64,000 nucleotides of DNA from Phyllobacterium lublinensis (GCF_020164435.1 NZ_JAIUDQ010000016.1:1-64000); one strand, 5' to 3'; positions 52,843 through 63,379 are shown, counted from the first letter of the stretch. Program-made: numbers and translations. Notes: generated from the letters alone by a model not told the origin.

Positions 52843-53862
52843 TTGAACGCCACCGAAAAGCTGAAACCCACTCCCTCCGGAGCCTCGGATCTGGCGCATA
52901 TCGTTCTGACTTTTGACAATAACCGGCTGGCAAGTGCGCTGTTCGGTCAGTTCGATGAAAATCTTGCCCGCATTGAGCAGAAACTGGGCGTTGACGTTCG
53001 CTCCAAGGGTAATCAGCTTGCCATCCGTGGTGAGCCCGGCGCGACCGAGCAAGCGCGCAGGACACTCGACAGGCTCTATGAACAATTGCAGAAGGGCCAT
53101 GATATCTCCGCGTCCGATGTCGATGGCGCATTGCGCATGGCGATTGCCGCCGACGATCAGTTGACGCTCCCGACGATGGAAAACAAGAGCAAGATGGCTG
53201 CTGCCCAGATATCAACGCGCAAAAAGACAATTTTTGCCCGCACACCGACGCAGGATGCGTATATGCGGGCGCTGGACCGTTCGGAACTGGTGTTCGGAGT
53301 GGGGCCCGCTGGTACCGGCAAGACTTATCTGGCAGTGGCTCATGCAGCAATGCTGCTCGAGCGCGGCCTTGTGGACCGGATCATTCTTTCAAGGCCTGCG
53401 GTGGAAGCCGGCGAACGGCTTGGGTTCCTCCCCGGGGATATGAAGGAGAAAGTCGATCCCTATCTGCGGCCGCTCTATGACGCGCTCTACGACATGATGC
53501 CTGCCGACAAGGTCGAGCGAGCCATTGCCGCCGGCGTGATTGAAATAGCACCGCTTGCCTTCATGCGCGGACGAACGCTGGCACATTCGGCAATTATTCT
53601 CGACGAGGCACAGAACACGACATCCATGCAAATGAAGATGTTCCTGACACGTCTCGGTGAAAATGCCCGGATGATCATCACTGGCGATCCGAGCCAGATT
53701 GATCTGCCGCCCGGGCAAAAATCCGGTCTGGTCGAAGCGCTTCGTATTCTTGATGGCGTCAGCGGCATCGTGACCGTCCGGTTCACCGACGTGGACGTGG
53801 TCCGGCATCCGCTGGTCGCTGCCATCGTCCGGGCCTATGACAAGGAAGGCGCCAAGCCCTGA
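52843..53862 (+). CDS. PhoH family protein (YbeZ)
   Basis: 339 residues from a TTG at 52843 (GGAGAG upstream). Walker [21 protein letters not shown], Walker [21 protein letters not shown], sensor [20 protein letters not shown]; an N-terminal KH-like part (residues 20-95). PhoH-type ATPases work with the endoribonuclease YbeY in rRNA handling. phoH, ybeY and the CBS protein overlap or abut, the conserved ybeZYX cluster. Confidence 0.94.
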   Translation: MNATEKLKPTPSGASDLAHIVLTFDNNRLASALFGQFDENLARIEQKLGVDVRSKGNQLAIRGEPGATEQARRTLDRLYEQLQKGHDISASDVDGALRMAIAADDQLTLPTMENKSKMAAAQISTRKKTIFARTPTQDAYMRALDRSELVFGVGPAGTGKTYLAVAHAAMLLERGLVDRIILSRPAVEAGERLGFLPGDMKEKVDPYLRPLYDALYDMMPADKVERAIAAGVIEIAPLAFMRGRTLAHSAIILDEAQNTTSMQMKMFLTRLGENARMIITGDPSQIDLPPGQKSGLVEALRILDGVSGIVTVRFTDVDVVRHPLVAAIVRAYDKEGAKP

Positions 53863-54379
53863 GCGGCGTGGCGACAATAGCTTGATTACGATCGATGTTC
53901 TTGTTGAGACGGGCGGCTGGGCCGACGAGTCGGCGCTACGCGATTTGTCGACACGTGCCATCGCTGCCGCCTGGCAGCAGCTGGATGATGGTGAGCAACC
54001 GGAGAGCGAGCTTAGCCTCGTGTTCACCGATGATGCCGCGATCAGGGAGCTCAACAATGATTGGCGTGACAAGGACAAGCCAACCAATGTCCTGTCATTT
54101 CCTGCGTTCGCGCTGACGCCGGGCCAGAAACCTGGACCCATGCTTGGCGACATCGTCATTGCCCGGGAAACTGTGGCACGCGAAGCACTGGATGAGCAGA
54201 AGCCCTTCGACGATCATCTGACGCATCTTGTTGTCCATGGATTTCTGCATCTACTTGGCTATGATCATCTGACGGAGGCAGAAGCCGAGGAGATGGAGGC
54301 GTTGGAACGCAAAATTCTGGCGCGTCTTGCAATCCCGGACCCATATGCGCTATCCGTCATTGACGATCAATCCGATTGA
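53837..54379 (+). CDS. ybeY: Endoribonuclease YbeY
   Basis: 180 residues from the ATG at 53837, which overlaps phoH by 26 bases; a TTG at 53881 would give a start closer to relatives. The zinc motif [20 protein letters not shown] is complete (three histidines), and [16 protein letters not shown] precedes it. It is a single-strand endoribonuclease needed for 16S rRNA 3' maturation and ribosome quality control. Confidence 0.95.
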   Translation: MTRKAPSPERRGDNSLITIDVLVETGGWADESALRDLSTRAIAAAWQQLDDGEQPESELSLVFTDDAAIRELNNDWRDKDKPTNVLSFPAFALTPGQKPGPMLGDIVIARETVAREALDEQKPFDDHLTHLVVHGFLHLLGYDHLTEAEAEEMEALERKILARLAIPDPYALSVIDDQSD

Positions 54380-54384
54380 GGACC

Positions 54385-55470
54385 ATGTCTGACACGTCGC
54401 ACCAGAACGATCCTGCCGCGCCCGCCAAGGGAATAGCGGGGCAGGAGAGTGATGCCGAAGGGCAGAGTATCACCAGAGCGCACCCAGAAAAGCGCTCGCT
54501 TCTTTCCGCAATCTTTCCATTCCTGCGTGCCCGTCCAGGGACCTCCCTGCGTGAGGACCTGGACGCCGCCTTGGCTGAGGATCATCACGGCGATACTGCG
54601 TTTTCGCCGGAAGAGCGTGCCATGCTGCACAATATCCTGCGTCTTCGCGAATTGCGGGTCGAGGATGTGATGATTCCACGCGCCGATATTGAGGCAGTGG
54701 AAATCGCCACAACCCTCGGCGACCTTCTTGAGCTGTTCGAGAAGTCGGGCCATTCGCGCATGCCGGTCTTTGCCGAGACCCTGGATGATCCCCGCGGGAT
54801 GGTGCACATCCGTGATGTGGTTAACCACATCACCAAGATATCGAGGGTCAAGGCTTCCCGCAGATCGTCTGCCCGGACACCGAAGGCGCCCATTTCAGCG
54901 AAGTTCAATCTTGCGAATGTTGATCTTACCAAGTCGATCGCAGAACTGAACCTGATGCGGCCGGTTCTGTTCGTGCCTCCGTCAATGCTGGCCAATGATC
55001 TGATGGGACGCATGCAGGCGCAGCGCATCCAGATCGCCCTGGTCATCGATGAGTATGGCGGGACCGATGGGCTGGTATCGCTTGAAGACATCGTCGAAAT
55101 GGTAGTTGGCAATATTGAAGACGAACATGACGACGATGAAGTCATGATCATCGAAGAGCCGGAAGGCGTGTTCATTGCCGATGCGCGCGCCGACCTTGAC
55201 GAGGTTTCGGGGAAGATCGGCGCTGGTTTCGTCATTGGCGAACATGGCGAGGATGTTGATACTGTCGGCGGGCTGATCTTCTCGATTCTTGGCCGTATCC
55301 CTGTGCGCGGCGAAATGGTGCAGGCGGTACCAGGTTATGAATTCCACGTGCTGGAAGCTGATCCACGCCGTATCCGCAAGGTGCGCATTGTGCCGTTGCG
55401 CCATGTTGAACGCCGACCGCGCACGGTACGACAAGGCATGGCCGAGGAGCCGGCGGAAACGGACGAATGA
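54385..55470 (+). CDS. CBS-domain hemolysin/CorC family protein
   Basis: 361 residues from the ATG at 54385 (a TTG three codons earlier is possible). Two CBS domains (VMIPRADIEAVEIATTLGDL with HSRMPVFAETLDDPRGMVHI; MLANDLMGRMQAQRIQIALV with DEYGGTDGLVSLEDIVEMVV) and a CorC/transporter-associated C-terminal domain (IADARADLDEVSGKIGAGFV). The long form between ybeY and lnt is the YbeX/CorC type, linked to magnesium/cobalt efflux and ribosome physiology. An insertion of about 35 residues rich in arginine and serine lies between the CBS motifs. Confidence 0.92.
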   Translation: MSDTSHQNDPAAPAKGIAGQESDAEGQSITRAHPEKRSLLSAIFPFLRARPGTSLREDLDAALAEDHHGDTAFSPEERAMLHNILRLRELRVEDVMIPRADIEAVEIATTLGDLLELFEKSGHSRMPVFAETLDDPRGMVHIRDVVNHITKISRVKASRRSSARTPKAPISAKFNLANVDLTKSIAELNLMRPVLFVPPSMLANDLMGRMQAQRIQIALVIDEYGGTDGLVSLEDIVEMVVGNIEDEHDDDEVMIIEEPEGVFIADARADLDEVSGKIGAGFVIGEHGEDVDTVGGLIFSILGRIPVRGEMVQAVPGYEFHVLEADPRRIRKVRIVPLRHVERRPRTVRQGMAEEPAETDE

Positions 55471-55527
55471 TTGGCACAAGTCTCACCGTATAAGACTGAA
55501 GAAAGACAGGAAGTGGTGGGGCTTGGC

Positions 55528-57117
55528 ATGATCCAGCGTCTGGCAGGTAAGGTCATCCTTTTGTCGGGCTGGCGGCGGGCCGGCTTGGCCGTTCTCATGG
55601 GCGCACTGGCGAGCTTCGCGCTCCCTCCTTACGATTTTTTCGCCGTTTGCCTCGTATCATTCCCGGTTCTCGTCTGGTTGATCGACGGTGCCGTGGACAA
55701 TGCAGGCGCAGGACCAATTCGCCGGCTCTTGCCGGCTGCCGCGATCGGCTGGTGGTTCGGTTTCGGATATTTCGTCTTTGGGCTCTGGTGGATCGGCAAC
55801 GCGCTGCTGGTCGATGCGGAAAATTTTGCTTGGGCCATACCCTTTGCCATCTTCGGCCTGCCCGCATTCCTTGCTTTTTTCTACGCTCTGGCGACAGCGC
55901 TCGCACGCCTGTTCTGGAGTGACGGGATTGGCCGTGTCCTGGCTCTTGCCTTCGGTTTTGGCATTGCCGAATGGCTGCGTTCCTTTGTCCTGACCGGGTT
56001 CCCCTGGAACGCCATCGGGTATGCCGCCATGCCTGTACCCGTATTGATGCAGTCGTCTGTGATAACCGGACTGTTGGCCATGAACGTACTTGCCGTGATC
56101 GTGTTTGCCATGCCGGCGCTGCTGGTGGATCGTCGGGATATAAAGACAGGTCTTGCCCTGGTCATCCTCTTGGTTTCTGCCCATGTTGGCTACGGTGTCT
56201 ACCGGCTCAGTACGGCACCCATCGAAGCCAAGGGGCCGCAAGTGCGCATCGTACAGCCGTCGATCGCGCAGGATCTCAAGTGGGAGGCTACGGCACGCAA
56301 GGATATCTTCGCCAAGTATCTTGCAATGACCAGCGAGGCACCGAAGGACGGCAAGCCGAGGCCCCAGGTGATCATCTGGCCGGAGACCTCGGTCCCGTAC
56401 ATTCTGACCAAGGCGCCGGAAGCGCTGAAGGGCATTGCCGACACCTTGCAGGACGGGCAGGTCCTGCTTGCCGGCGCTATTCGTGTTGAAGAGCCAGGCG
56501 GTGGAGAGGAACCTCTCTACTACAATTCAATATTCGCAATCGATAGCAACGGCGAGATCACTGGTGCAGCGGACAAGGTTCATCTGGTGCCATTCGGTGA
56601 ATATCTGCCGTTTGAAAAGATGCTGCGTCGGTTCGGGGTCAACGAGGTAGTCGAGATGCCTGGCGGATTTACCGCTGCCGCGTCACGGCGTTCCCTTCCG
56701 GTCACCGATGCATTCAACGTACTTCCGCTGATCTGCTATGAGGCAATCTTCCCGGCGGAAATGAGTTATCAGGGTCCGCCGGCAGCCGCGATAGTCAACG
56801 TCACCAACGACGCCTGGTATGGAGACACGCCCGGTCCGTACCAGCATTTCCGTCAAGCGCAGTTACGGGCGGTCGAGCAGGGTCTTCCTCTGGTGCGCGC
56901 CGCCAATAATGGCCTTTCCGGCGTGGTCGATCCCTATGGTCGAATCATCGATGCGCTCGCCTTGAATGCCGTTGGGGTGGTCGATGCGGCGGTTCCAGCG
57001 AAGGCGCAGCTACCCTTGGGTGAGGCTGCCCGTCGATATCAATTCTGGGTTGTAATTTGCCTCGTTCTGATTGCATCACTGGCGTATTTTTTGCGCCGAA
57101 GGACAAGGGTTGGTTGA
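55528..57117 (+). CDS. lnt: Apolipoprotein N-acyltransferase
   Basis: 529 residues from the ATG at 55528 (MIQRLAGKVILLSGWRRAGL); the frame extends 19 codons upstream without homology. Six or more spans in the N-terminal half, then a nitrilase-like periplasmic domain. The catalytic glutamate is in VIIWPETSVPYILT, the lysine in DKVHLVPFGEYLPFEKML and the cysteine in VLPLICYEAIFPAEMSYQ. It adds the third acyl chain to outer-membrane lipoproteins. Confidence 0.96.
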   Translation: MIQRLAGKVILLSGWRRAGLAVLMGALASFALPPYDFFAVCLVSFPVLVWLIDGAVDNAGAGPIRRLLPAAAIGWWFGFGYFVFGLWWIGNALLVDAENFAWAIPFAIFGLPAFLAFFYALATALARLFWSDGIGRVLALAFGFGIAEWLRSFVLTGFPWNAIGYAAMPVPVLMQSSVITGLLAMNVLAVIVFAMPALLVDRRDIKTGLALVILLVSAHVGYGVYRLSTAPIEAKGPQVRIVQPSIAQDLKWEATARKDIFAKYLAMTSEAPKDGKPRPQVIIWPETSVPYILTKAPEALKGIADTLQDGQVLLAGAIRVEEPGGGEEPLYYNSIFAIDSNGEITGAADKVHLVPFGEYLPFEKMLRRFGVNEVVEMPGGFTAAASRRSLPVTDAFNVLPLICYEAIFPAEMSYQGPPAAAIVNVTNDAWYGDTPGPYQHFRQAQLRAVEQGLPLVRAANNGLSGVVDPYGRIIDALALNAVGVVDAAVPAKAQLPLGEAARRYQFWVVICLVLIASLAYFLRRRTRVG

Positions 57118-57217
57118 CATTTCAGGTGCCGACCTATCGAATAATGCTATATTTGGCCGCTAAATATATTAGTGATAAAATTCATTTTCAGCCCCATTTC
57201 ATACGAATGAGATTTTC

Positions 57218-57628
57218 ATGTCTGATAATAAAAAGAGACCTAATCCAGTAGACGTGCACGTCGGAGCACGCATAAGACTGCGACGCAACATGATCGGTTT
57301 GAGCCAGGAGAAACTTGGTGAAAGCCTGGGAATTACTTTTCAGCAAATACAGAAATATGAAAAAGGCATGAATCGCGTCGGTGCCAGCCGGCTGCAGGCC
57401 ATTGGCAACATCCTCAATGTGCCGGTTACATTTTTCTTTGACGATATGCCCGGTCAATCCGACAAGCCGAAGGGCTTCGACGAAGAGAGTGAAACCACCT
57501 ATGTCGTGGGCTTCCTGAACAGCTCGGAGGGAATTCAGCTCGCCCGTGCGTTCGCCAAGATCACCGATGCGAAAGTCAGGCGGAAAATTCTCGACCTGGT
57601 CCGGACATTGGGGGACGAGGAAGAATAA
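57218..57628 (+). CDS. XRE-family transcriptional regulator
   Basis: 136 residues. HTH of Cro/CI type from about residue 14 to 70 (RIRLRRNMIGLSQEKLGESL; ITFQQIQKYEKGMNRVGASR; LNVPVTFFFDDMPG), then an acidic linker and a helical C-terminus (LARAFAKITDAKVRRKILDL). This single-domain regulator between lnt and metK is conserved across Hyphomicrobiales. The region just upstream is unusually AT-rich (57120-57215), suitable for a strong promoter. Targets are unknown. Confidence 0.92.
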   Translation: MSDNKKRPNPVDVHVGARIRLRRNMIGLSQEKLGESLGITFQQIQKYEKGMNRVGASRLQAIGNILNVPVTFFFDDMPGQSDKPKGFDEESETTYVVGFLNSSEGIQLARAFAKITDAKVRRKILDLVRTLGDEEE

Positions 57629-57753
57629 TCGTTTGAGACGACCGGCGCCGTCCAGGTGGTTCCCCGGTTTTGGAAAAAAATTCTCAAACTGTCGATTGTT
57701 TGAAAATGAAAGCAATTGACTGATCCCTTCGTCCTTGGCAAACACTACGCAGC

Positions 57754-57777
57754 CCCGCCCGGGCTTTCTCGGGCGGG
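57754..57777 (+). promoter_or_regulatory. GC-rich hairpin in the metK leader
   Basis: CCCGCCCG and CGGGCGGG form an eight-base stem with an eight-base loop, followed by AGTTCTTTCGCTTT, only 29 bases before the metK GTG. It could be the terminator of the XRE gene or a leader attenuator. I could not match it to a known SAM riboswitch class. Confidence 0.5.
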
Positions 57778-57806
57778 AGTTCTTTCGCTTTCAAGAGGGG
57801 TTCCCC

Positions 57807-59072
57807 GTGACACGCAGTTCATATCTTTTTACCAGTGAGTCCGTATCGGAAGGTCATCCAGACAAGGTCTGCGACCGTATTTCCGATGAAATCGTCGACA
57901 TGATCTACAAAGAGGCAAAGAAGACGGGCGTTGATCCGTGGACTGTGCGTATTGCATGCGAAACGCTGGCAACCACCAACCGCGTCGTTATCGCGGGTGA
58001 AGTGCGCGTGCCGGACACTCTATTGAAGAAAGACAAGAACGGCGTGGTGGTCAAGGATGCCAAGGGTCATCCTGTCATCAATCCATCGAGGTTCCGGGCG
58101 GCCGCCCGCCGCGCTATCCGCGACATCGGATACGAGCAGGACGGCTTCAACTGGAGGACAGCAAAGATCGACGTGCTGCTGCATCCGCAGTCAGCTGACA
58201 TCGCCCAGGGTGTGGACAATGCAGCCGACCGCCAGGGCGAGGAAGGTGCCGGAGACCAGGGCATCATGTTCGGATATGCTTGCCGGGAGACGCCGGATCT
58301 CATGCCCGCTCCGATCTATTACTCCCACAAAATTCTCGAGCTCCTGGCCGGTGCCCGCCACAAGGGCGAGGGTGATGCCGGGAAGCTTGGGCCTGACGCC
58401 AAGAGCCAGGTGACCGTGCGTTATGTGGACGGTGTAGCGGCGGAAGCGACACAGATCGTGCTTTCGACGCAGCATCTCGATTCGAGCTGGGATTCCAAGA
58501 AGGTTCGCAAGGTTGTCGAACCCTATATCCGCGAAGCACTCGGCGATCTGAAGATTGCCGATGATTGCGTATGGTACATCAACCCGACCGGCAAGTTCGT
58601 CATTGGCGGGCCAGATGGCGATGCCGGACTGACCGGCCGCAAGATCATCGTTGATACTTACGGCGGCGCTGCTCCCCATGGCGGCGGTGCATTCTCGGGC
58701 AAGGACACCACCAAGGTCGACCGTTCAGCCGCCTATGCAGCTCGGTATCTGGCGAAGAACGTGGTTGCCGCGGGCTTTGCAGATCGCTGCACCATCCAGC
58801 TTTCCTATGCGATTGGCGTTGCGCAGCCGCTTTCGGTTTACGTCGACCTGCATGGAACTGGCAGTGTGAAGGAAGATGCTGTGGAAGCGGCGCTGCGCAA
58901 GGTGATGGACCTTTCACCTTCCGGCATTCGCAAGCATCTCGACCTCAACAAGCCGATCTACGCGAAGACCTCAGCCTATGGCCATTTTGGCCGCAAGCCG
59001 GGCCGCGACGGTTCCTTCTCGTGGGAGAAGACTGATCTGGCAAAGCAGCTGAAGACAGCCCTGGCCGCCTGA
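57807..59072 (+). CDS. metK: S-adenosylmethionine synthetase
   Basis: 421 residues from the GTG at 57807, supported by AAGAGGGG seven bases upstream and by homology starting [20 protein letters not shown]. Motifs: [37 protein letters not shown], and the P-loop [20 protein letters not shown]. It makes S-adenosylmethionine from methionine and ATP. The central insertion ([18 protein letters not shown]) is usual for the alphaproteobacterial form. Followed after 16 bases by trmB. Confidence 0.97.
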   Translation: MTRSSYLFTSESVSEGHPDKVCDRISDEIVDMIYKEAKKTGVDPWTVRIACETLATTNRVVIAGEVRVPDTLLKKDKNGVVVKDAKGHPVINPSRFRAAARRAIRDIGYEQDGFNWRTAKIDVLLHPQSADIAQGVDNAADRQGEEGAGDQGIMFGYACRETPDLMPAPIYYSHKILELLAGARHKGEGDAGKLGPDAKSQVTVRYVDGVAAEATQIVLSTQHLDSSWDSKKVRKVVEPYIREALGDLKIADDCVWYINPTGKFVIGGPDGDAGLTGRKIIVDTYGGAAPHGGGAFSGKDTTKVDRSAAYAARYLAKNVVAAGFADRCTIQLSYAIGVAQPLSVYVDLHGTGSVKEDAVEAALRKVMDLSPSGIRKHLDLNKPIYAKTSAYGHFGRKPGRDGSFSWEKTDLAKQLKTALAA

Positions 59073-59088
59073 GCGGCCGTGGCGGAAC

Positions 59089-59793
59089 ATGCCGATGGAT
59101 GAGCCAAGGCGCGAGCGTTCGACGGAAGCATTCTTCGGCAGACGAAGCGGAAAGGCGTTGCGCCCTTTGCAGCGCTCGATTCGCGATGAGTTGCTGCCGC
59201 TGCTCAAACTCGATCTGACAAGCCCACCGCCAGCCGACCTTCGCAGTCTGTTTTCTGCGGAGGTGGGCACGGTGAGAATGGAGATCGGCTTTGGCGGCGG
59301 CGAACACTTGCTGCACGAAGCTGCGCGCTGCCCGACGGCAGGGTTCATTGGCATCGAACCATTCGTCAACAGCATGGCGAAACTGGTTGTCGACCTCCAT
59401 GACAACCCGCTTCAGAACATCCGGCTCTATGACGACGATGCGACCCAGGTCCTCGATTGGTTGCCAGAGGCCTCGCTGAACGGCATCGATCTGTTCTATC
59501 CCGATCCGTGGCCGAAAAAGAAGCACTGGAAACGTCGTTTCGTCAGTCAGAAGAATCTTGACCGTTTTGCGCGGGTGCTGAAGCACGGCAGCCTGTTCCG
59601 GTTTGCCTCTGACATTGACACCTATGTGAACTGGACGCTGCAGCATTGCCGCGACCACGACGATTTCGATTGGCAAGCGACAACCTCTGCCGACTGGCAT
59701 ACGCCTTACGAAGCGTGGCCCGGCACGCGTTATGAACAGAAGGCGCATCGCGAAGGCCGGACGGGCGCCTACCTGACCTTCCTGCGGCGGTAG
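59089..59793 (+). CDS. trmB: tRNA (guanine-N7-)-methyltransferase
   Basis: 234 residues. SAM site [36 protein letters not shown], then the tRNA-binding catalytic block [20 protein letters not shown] and the terminal [12 protein letters not shown]. It methylates G46 in the tRNA variable loop using the product of the upstream metK. metK-trmB order is conserved. Confidence 0.96.
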   Translation: MPMDEPRRERSTEAFFGRRSGKALRPLQRSIRDELLPLLKLDLTSPPPADLRSLFSAEVGTVRMEIGFGGGEHLLHEAARCPTAGFIGIEPFVNSMAKLVVDLHDNPLQNIRLYDDDATQVLDWLPEASLNGIDLFYPDPWPKKKHWKRRFVSQKNLDRFARVLKHGSLFRFASDIDTYVNWTLQHCRDHDDFDWQATTSADWHTPYEAWPGTRYEQKAHREGRTGAYLTFLRR

Positions 59794-59823
59794 ATGCGCT
59801 GAACCCTTGCACGCATTTCACGT

Positions 59824-59893
59824 GACAGCTTCCTGACAGTTTTCTAGTATCATTCTAATGGTGAGGAGACTGCTGGGAGGCTGTCAGTTTTTT
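59824..59893 (+). terminator. Probable intrinsic terminator after trmB
   Basis: GACAGCTTCC (59824-59833) pairs, with one G-U, with GGGAGGCTGTC (59876-59886), followed by AGTTTTTTG. The long loop makes it less certain. Confidence 0.45.
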
Positions 59894-60015
59894 GTCGTTG
59901 ATCCCATGAATTTGTTCCGTCGCGAATTCATGATTCCTGCGTCGGCATCTTTCCCGCTTTTTCCCTAAGCTATTTAAAATCAATGGCCGATGGCCAGCAT
60001 GGGAGGATTTCCACA

Positions 60016-60966
60016 ATGCGTAAGATGTTGCTTGCTTTCGTTGCCGCCGGGGCAATGGTACTGTCTGGACAGGCTTTTGCCGCGGACTACAAGATCATGG
60101 CTCCAGCCGCTCCTGGTGGTGGTTGGGATCAGACCGCACGTACGCTCCAGACAGCCCTCCAGGATGAGAAGATCTCAGGCAGCGTTCAGGTTGTGAACGT
60201 TCCTGGTGCCGGTGGCACGATTGGCCTCGCGCAGTTTGCAAATTCCGCCAAAGGTGATCCCTCTCAGCTGATCGTTGGCGGTTATGTCATGGTCGGTGCC
60301 ATCCTGACCAATGCATCTCCGGTAACTCTGGATCAGGTCACGCCAATTGCCCGTCTGACCGGCGAATACGAAGCGCTGGTCGTCCCCGCAGATTCCCCCA
60401 TCAAGACGATGGCTGATCTTGTTGAAAAACTGAAGGCAGATCCCGGCGCTGTGTCGTGGGGTGGTGGTTCGGCAGGCGGTACGGACCACATTACTGCTGG
60501 TCTGATTGCAAAAGCAGCAGGTGTTGATCCGACAAAGGTCAACTACATTGCGTTCTCCGGTGGTGGTGAAGCGCTGGCAGCCATTCTTGGCGGTCAGGTT
60601 ACCGTCGGGATTTCCGGATATGGAGAGTTCGAATCGCAGATCAAGGCGGGTGCGCTGCGCATCATCGGCATTTCCAGCGACGCCAAGGTAGCAGGTATCG
60701 ATGCACCGACCTTCAAGGAAGGCGGCGTGGATGTTTCGATCCAGAATTGGCGCATGGTTGCCGCGGCTCCAGGCATTTCCGCCGAACAGGAAGCTGCAAT
60801 CGGTGCTGATGTTGAAAAGCTGGTGAAGTCGAAGAGCTGGCAGGACCAGCTCAAGGCCAAGGGCTGGGCCGACACCTATCTTGCTGGCGACGCGTTCAAG
60901 GCACAGCTGGCAAAGGATACTGAAGCAACGTCTGCAATCCTGAAAGACATTGGCCTCGTAAAATGA
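60016..60966 (+). CDS. Tripartite tricarboxylate transporter substrate-binding protein (TctC)
   Basis: 316 residues from the ATG at 60016 (GGGAGGA upstream). Signal peptide MRKMLLAFVAAGAMVLSGQA to AFAADY. Bug/TctC fold: KIMAPAAPGGGWDQTARTLQ, VVNVPGAGGTIGLAQFANSA, the AWGGGSAGGTDHITAGL-type ligand loop (here VSWGGGSAGGTDHITAG), NYIAFSGGGEALAAILGGQV. It binds a carboxylate in the periplasm for the TctAB permease encoded just downstream. The ligand cannot be read from sequence. Confidence 0.92.
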   Translation: MRKMLLAFVAAGAMVLSGQAFAADYKIMAPAAPGGGWDQTARTLQTALQDEKISGSVQVVNVPGAGGTIGLAQFANSAKGDPSQLIVGGYVMVGAILTNASPVTLDQVTPIARLTGEYEALVVPADSPIKTMADLVEKLKADPGAVSWGGGSAGGTDHITAGLIAKAAGVDPTKVNYIAFSGGGEALAAILGGQVTVGISGYGEFESQIKAGALRIIGISSDAKVAGIDAPTFKEGGVDVSIQNWRMVAAAPGISAEQEAAIGADVEKLVKSKSWQDQLKAKGWADTYLAGDAFKAQLAKDTEATSAILKDIGLVK

Positions 60967-61445
60967 CGCAAGAGTCGCCGAGTTCCGAAACGCGCCGCCC
61001 TGATTGGGCGGCGCTGGTTATCGCAGCAGCCATCGCGATTCTGGCTGCTGTCATCGTTTATAGTACGGCGACGGCCAAGGGCGGCAGCGCGACGAGGATC
61101 GGACCATCGGCATTTCCCTACGCCATCGCGGGGTGCCTGTTCCTGCTGTCGATCTGGACCGTATTCGAAGCGATGCGCGGAGACTTTCCGGAGCGGGAAA
61201 AACAGGAAATTCAGCCTGTCATCTGGATTGTCGGCGGATTGGCGGCGCAGATGCTGCTCTTGCACATAACCGGCTTTGCAATAGCGACAGGATTGCTGTT
61301 TGCAGCCACTGCGCGGGCATTCGGCAAGGGGCCGTTGTGGATGACAATCCCGATCGGCATCGTTCTATCATTCATCGTCTGGGTCATCTTTGCCAAGGGA
61401 TTGCAGTTGACGCTCCCGGCAGGACCGCTCGAACGTCTTATTTAG
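60963..61445 (+). CDS. Tripartite tricarboxylate transporter small membrane subunit (TctB)
   Basis: 160 residues, start overlapping tctC by four bases. Four spans: LVIAAAIAILAAVIVYSTAT, FPYAIAGCLFLLSIWTVFEA, IWIVGGLAAQMLLLHITGFA and IPIGIVLSFIVWVIFAKGLQ. The TRIGPSAFPYAIAG motif and end LTLPAGPLERLI are TctB-typical. Partner of the large TctA subunit. Confidence 0.9.
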   Translation: MTQESPSSETRRPDWAALVIAAAIAILAAVIVYSTATAKGGSATRIGPSAFPYAIAGCLFLLSIWTVFEAMRGDFPEREKQEIQPVIWIVGGLAAQMLLLHITGFAIATGLLFAATARAFGKGPLWMTIPIGIVLSFIVWVIFAKGLQLTLPAGPLERLI

Positions 61446-61457
61446 GTCAGAGCCATT

Positions 61458-62975
61458 ATGGATAGTTTCACACTGTTGGCGCATGGGTTTGCGGTTGCGA
61501 TGCAGCCGCTCAATCTGCTCTATGCCCTGATTGGCGTAACCTTGGGCACCGCCGTGGGCGTGTTGCCGGGCATAGGACCGGCGCTGACGGTCGCGTTGCT
61601 TCTCCCGGTCACCTATAAGCTGGACCCGGCCGGATCGTTGATCATGTTTGCCGGCATTTATTATGGCGGCATGTATGGCGGTTCGACGACGTCAATCCTC
61701 TTGAATACGCCGGGTGAGAGCTCCTCCATTGTTACCGCCCTGGAAGGCAACAAGATGGCGCGGGCCGGGCGGGGCGGCCCCGCGCTTGCAACCGCTGCCA
61801 TAGGGTCTTTTGTTGCCGGCCTGATTGCAACGATGGCACTTGCCCTGATTGCGCCGACGATCGTAAAATTTGCCCTTTCGTTCGGCCCTGCGGAATATTT
61901 CGCGTTGATGGTTCTCGCCTTCATGACCGTTTCCGCGGCCTTTGGCGACTCAACGCTCCGTGGATTGACGGCGCTGTTTCTTGGGCTCGCGCTCGGTCTG
62001 ATCGGCATCGATCTGCAAACCGGACAGGCGAGGCTGGCTTTCGGTATTCCCGATCTGCTCGACGGTGTGGAGGTAACGACACTCGCGGTCGCACTCTTCG
62101 CGGTCGGCGAAAGTCTGAGCGTCGCTGCCGCCCATCGCTATGGCGAAGAAAAGATCGAAGCGATCAAGGGCTCCGTCTGGATGAACCGGGAAGACTGGTC
62201 GAGATCGTGGAAGCCCTGGCTGCGCGGCACGTTCATCGGTTTCCCGATCGGCGCCATGCCAGCCGGCGGCGCAGAAATCGGCACATTCCTGTCCTATTCG
62301 GTAGAGAAGCAGCTTTCAAAGAAACCGGAAGAGTTCGGTAAAGGCGCCATTGAGGGGGTTGCCGGCCCTGAGGCGGCGAACAATGCATCGGCTGCCGGTA
62401 CGCTTGTCCCGCTGCTGACGCTTGGACTGCCGACAAGTGCGACAGCTGCCATCATGCTTGCTGGATTCCAGCAGTTCGGCCTTCAGCCCGGCCCATTGCT
62501 GTTTGCCAACAATCCGCAAATCGTCTGGGGTTTGATCGCCAGCCTGCTCGTCGCCAATTTCATGCTGCTGGTTCTGAATTTGCCGCTGGTGGGCCTGTGG
62601 GTACGGCTGTTGTCGATCCCCAGACATTGGCTCTATGCCGGCATTCTGGTGTTTGCCACGCTTGGCACCATCGGAGCCAATCCGTCGACGTTCGAGCTTG
62701 GCATGCTGCTGGCGTTCGGCGTGCTTGGATACATACTGCGCCGCTTCGGGTACCCGATCGCACCCGTTGTGGTTGGTTTGATTCTCGGCCCCATGGCAGA
62801 GCAGCAGTTGCGCCGCGCGCTGGCAATTAGCCAGGGTGACCCCACAGTGCTCGTTCATTCACCCATTGCGGTGATTCTGCTGATACTGGCAGTCTGCGCC
62901 GTGGTGGTGCCATTGATCATGCGCGCGCGCGGCAAAGGCAAAGTGCTCTCATCACTGGCAGCGAGCGAAGACTGA
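61458..62975 (+). CDS. Tripartite tricarboxylate transporter large permease subunit (TctA)
   Basis: 505 residues with about 12 spans. Family signatures [40 protein letters not shown] and the repeat-related [40 protein letters not shown], all intact. It uses an ion gradient to import the ligand delivered by TctC. Last gene of the tctCBA operon; no two-component TctDE pair is in the window. Confidence 0.95.
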   Translation: MDSFTLLAHGFAVAMQPLNLLYALIGVTLGTAVGVLPGIGPALTVALLLPVTYKLDPAGSLIMFAGIYYGGMYGGSTTSILLNTPGESSSIVTALEGNKMARAGRGGPALATAAIGSFVAGLIATMALALIAPTIVKFALSFGPAEYFALMVLAFMTVSAAFGDSTLRGLTALFLGLALGLIGIDLQTGQARLAFGIPDLLDGVEVTTLAVALFAVGESLSVAAAHRYGEEKIEAIKGSVWMNREDWSRSWKPWLRGTFIGFPIGAMPAGGAEIGTFLSYSVEKQLSKKPEEFGKGAIEGVAGPEAANNASAAGTLVPLLTLGLPTSATAAIMLAGFQQFGLQPGPLLFANNPQIVWGLIASLLVANFMLLVLNLPLVGLWVRLLSIPRHWLYAGILVFATLGTIGANPSTFELGMLLAFGVLGYILRRFGYPIAPVVVGLILGPMAEQQLRRALAISQGDPTVLVHSPIAVILLILAVCAVVVPLIMRARGKGKVLSSLAASED

Positions 62976-62992
62976 CCACTAGCCAGCCTGGA

Positions 62993-63022
62993 ATCCACCG
63001 GAAGAGTTTAGTTCCGGTGGAT
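62993..63022. terminator. Hairpin shared by tctA and the minus-strand mini-gene
   Basis: ATCCACCGGAA and TTCCGGTGGAT, a perfect 11-bp stem with an eight-base loop. On the minus strand it contains the stop codon and last codons of the 63008-63172 gene. No T-run on either side. Confidence 0.55.
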
Positions 63023-63172
63023 GGTGCGGAACTGAACCGGGTCGATGCCGAGAGCACGCAGATCAGAAGCTGCCGGCTGTTCGCCGAGCCGCGTTGCCGA
63101 TGCTACTGCGACCGCACTGCCGAGCATGGTGAAAAACTGGCCTATCCTGGAATGGATGTGTCTCTTGGTCAT
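63008..63172 (-). CDS. Small conserved-type protein, unknown function
   Basis: 54 residues, MTKRHIHSRIGQFFTMLGSA, then VAVASATRLGEQPAASDLRA and LGIDPVQFRTIHRN. A ribosome site (AGGAT) precedes the ATG at 63172. The end pattern LRxLGIDPxxFRxI occurs in short alphaproteobacterial proteins related in form to DUF1127 peptides, so I consider it real. Convergent with tctA. Confidence 0.65.
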   Translation of the reverse strand: MTKRHIHSRIGQFFTMLGSAVAVASATRLGEQPAASDLRALGIDPVQFRTIHRN

Positions 63173-63379
63173 TGTTCTATCCTTTTTCGCATGATGTTGC
63201 GATGCAGCATAGATAGGAGAGATGGCTGGGGATGATTAGCCCTCAGAGTGCAGAGCAGCTATGCGAAAATGCATGCCAGAATCGTCAATTCGGAGGGAGT
63301 TGCGAGAAATTCTTCTCCAAGCTTGAAAACAGCAAGCCGTTTCGGTATATAGAAGTCATATTCTTGGTCGATAGAACAG

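Noticed and set aside
57629-57806. SAM-II or other known SAM riboswitch upstream of metK
   Set aside because: No recognisable core motif; only a hairpin can be supported.
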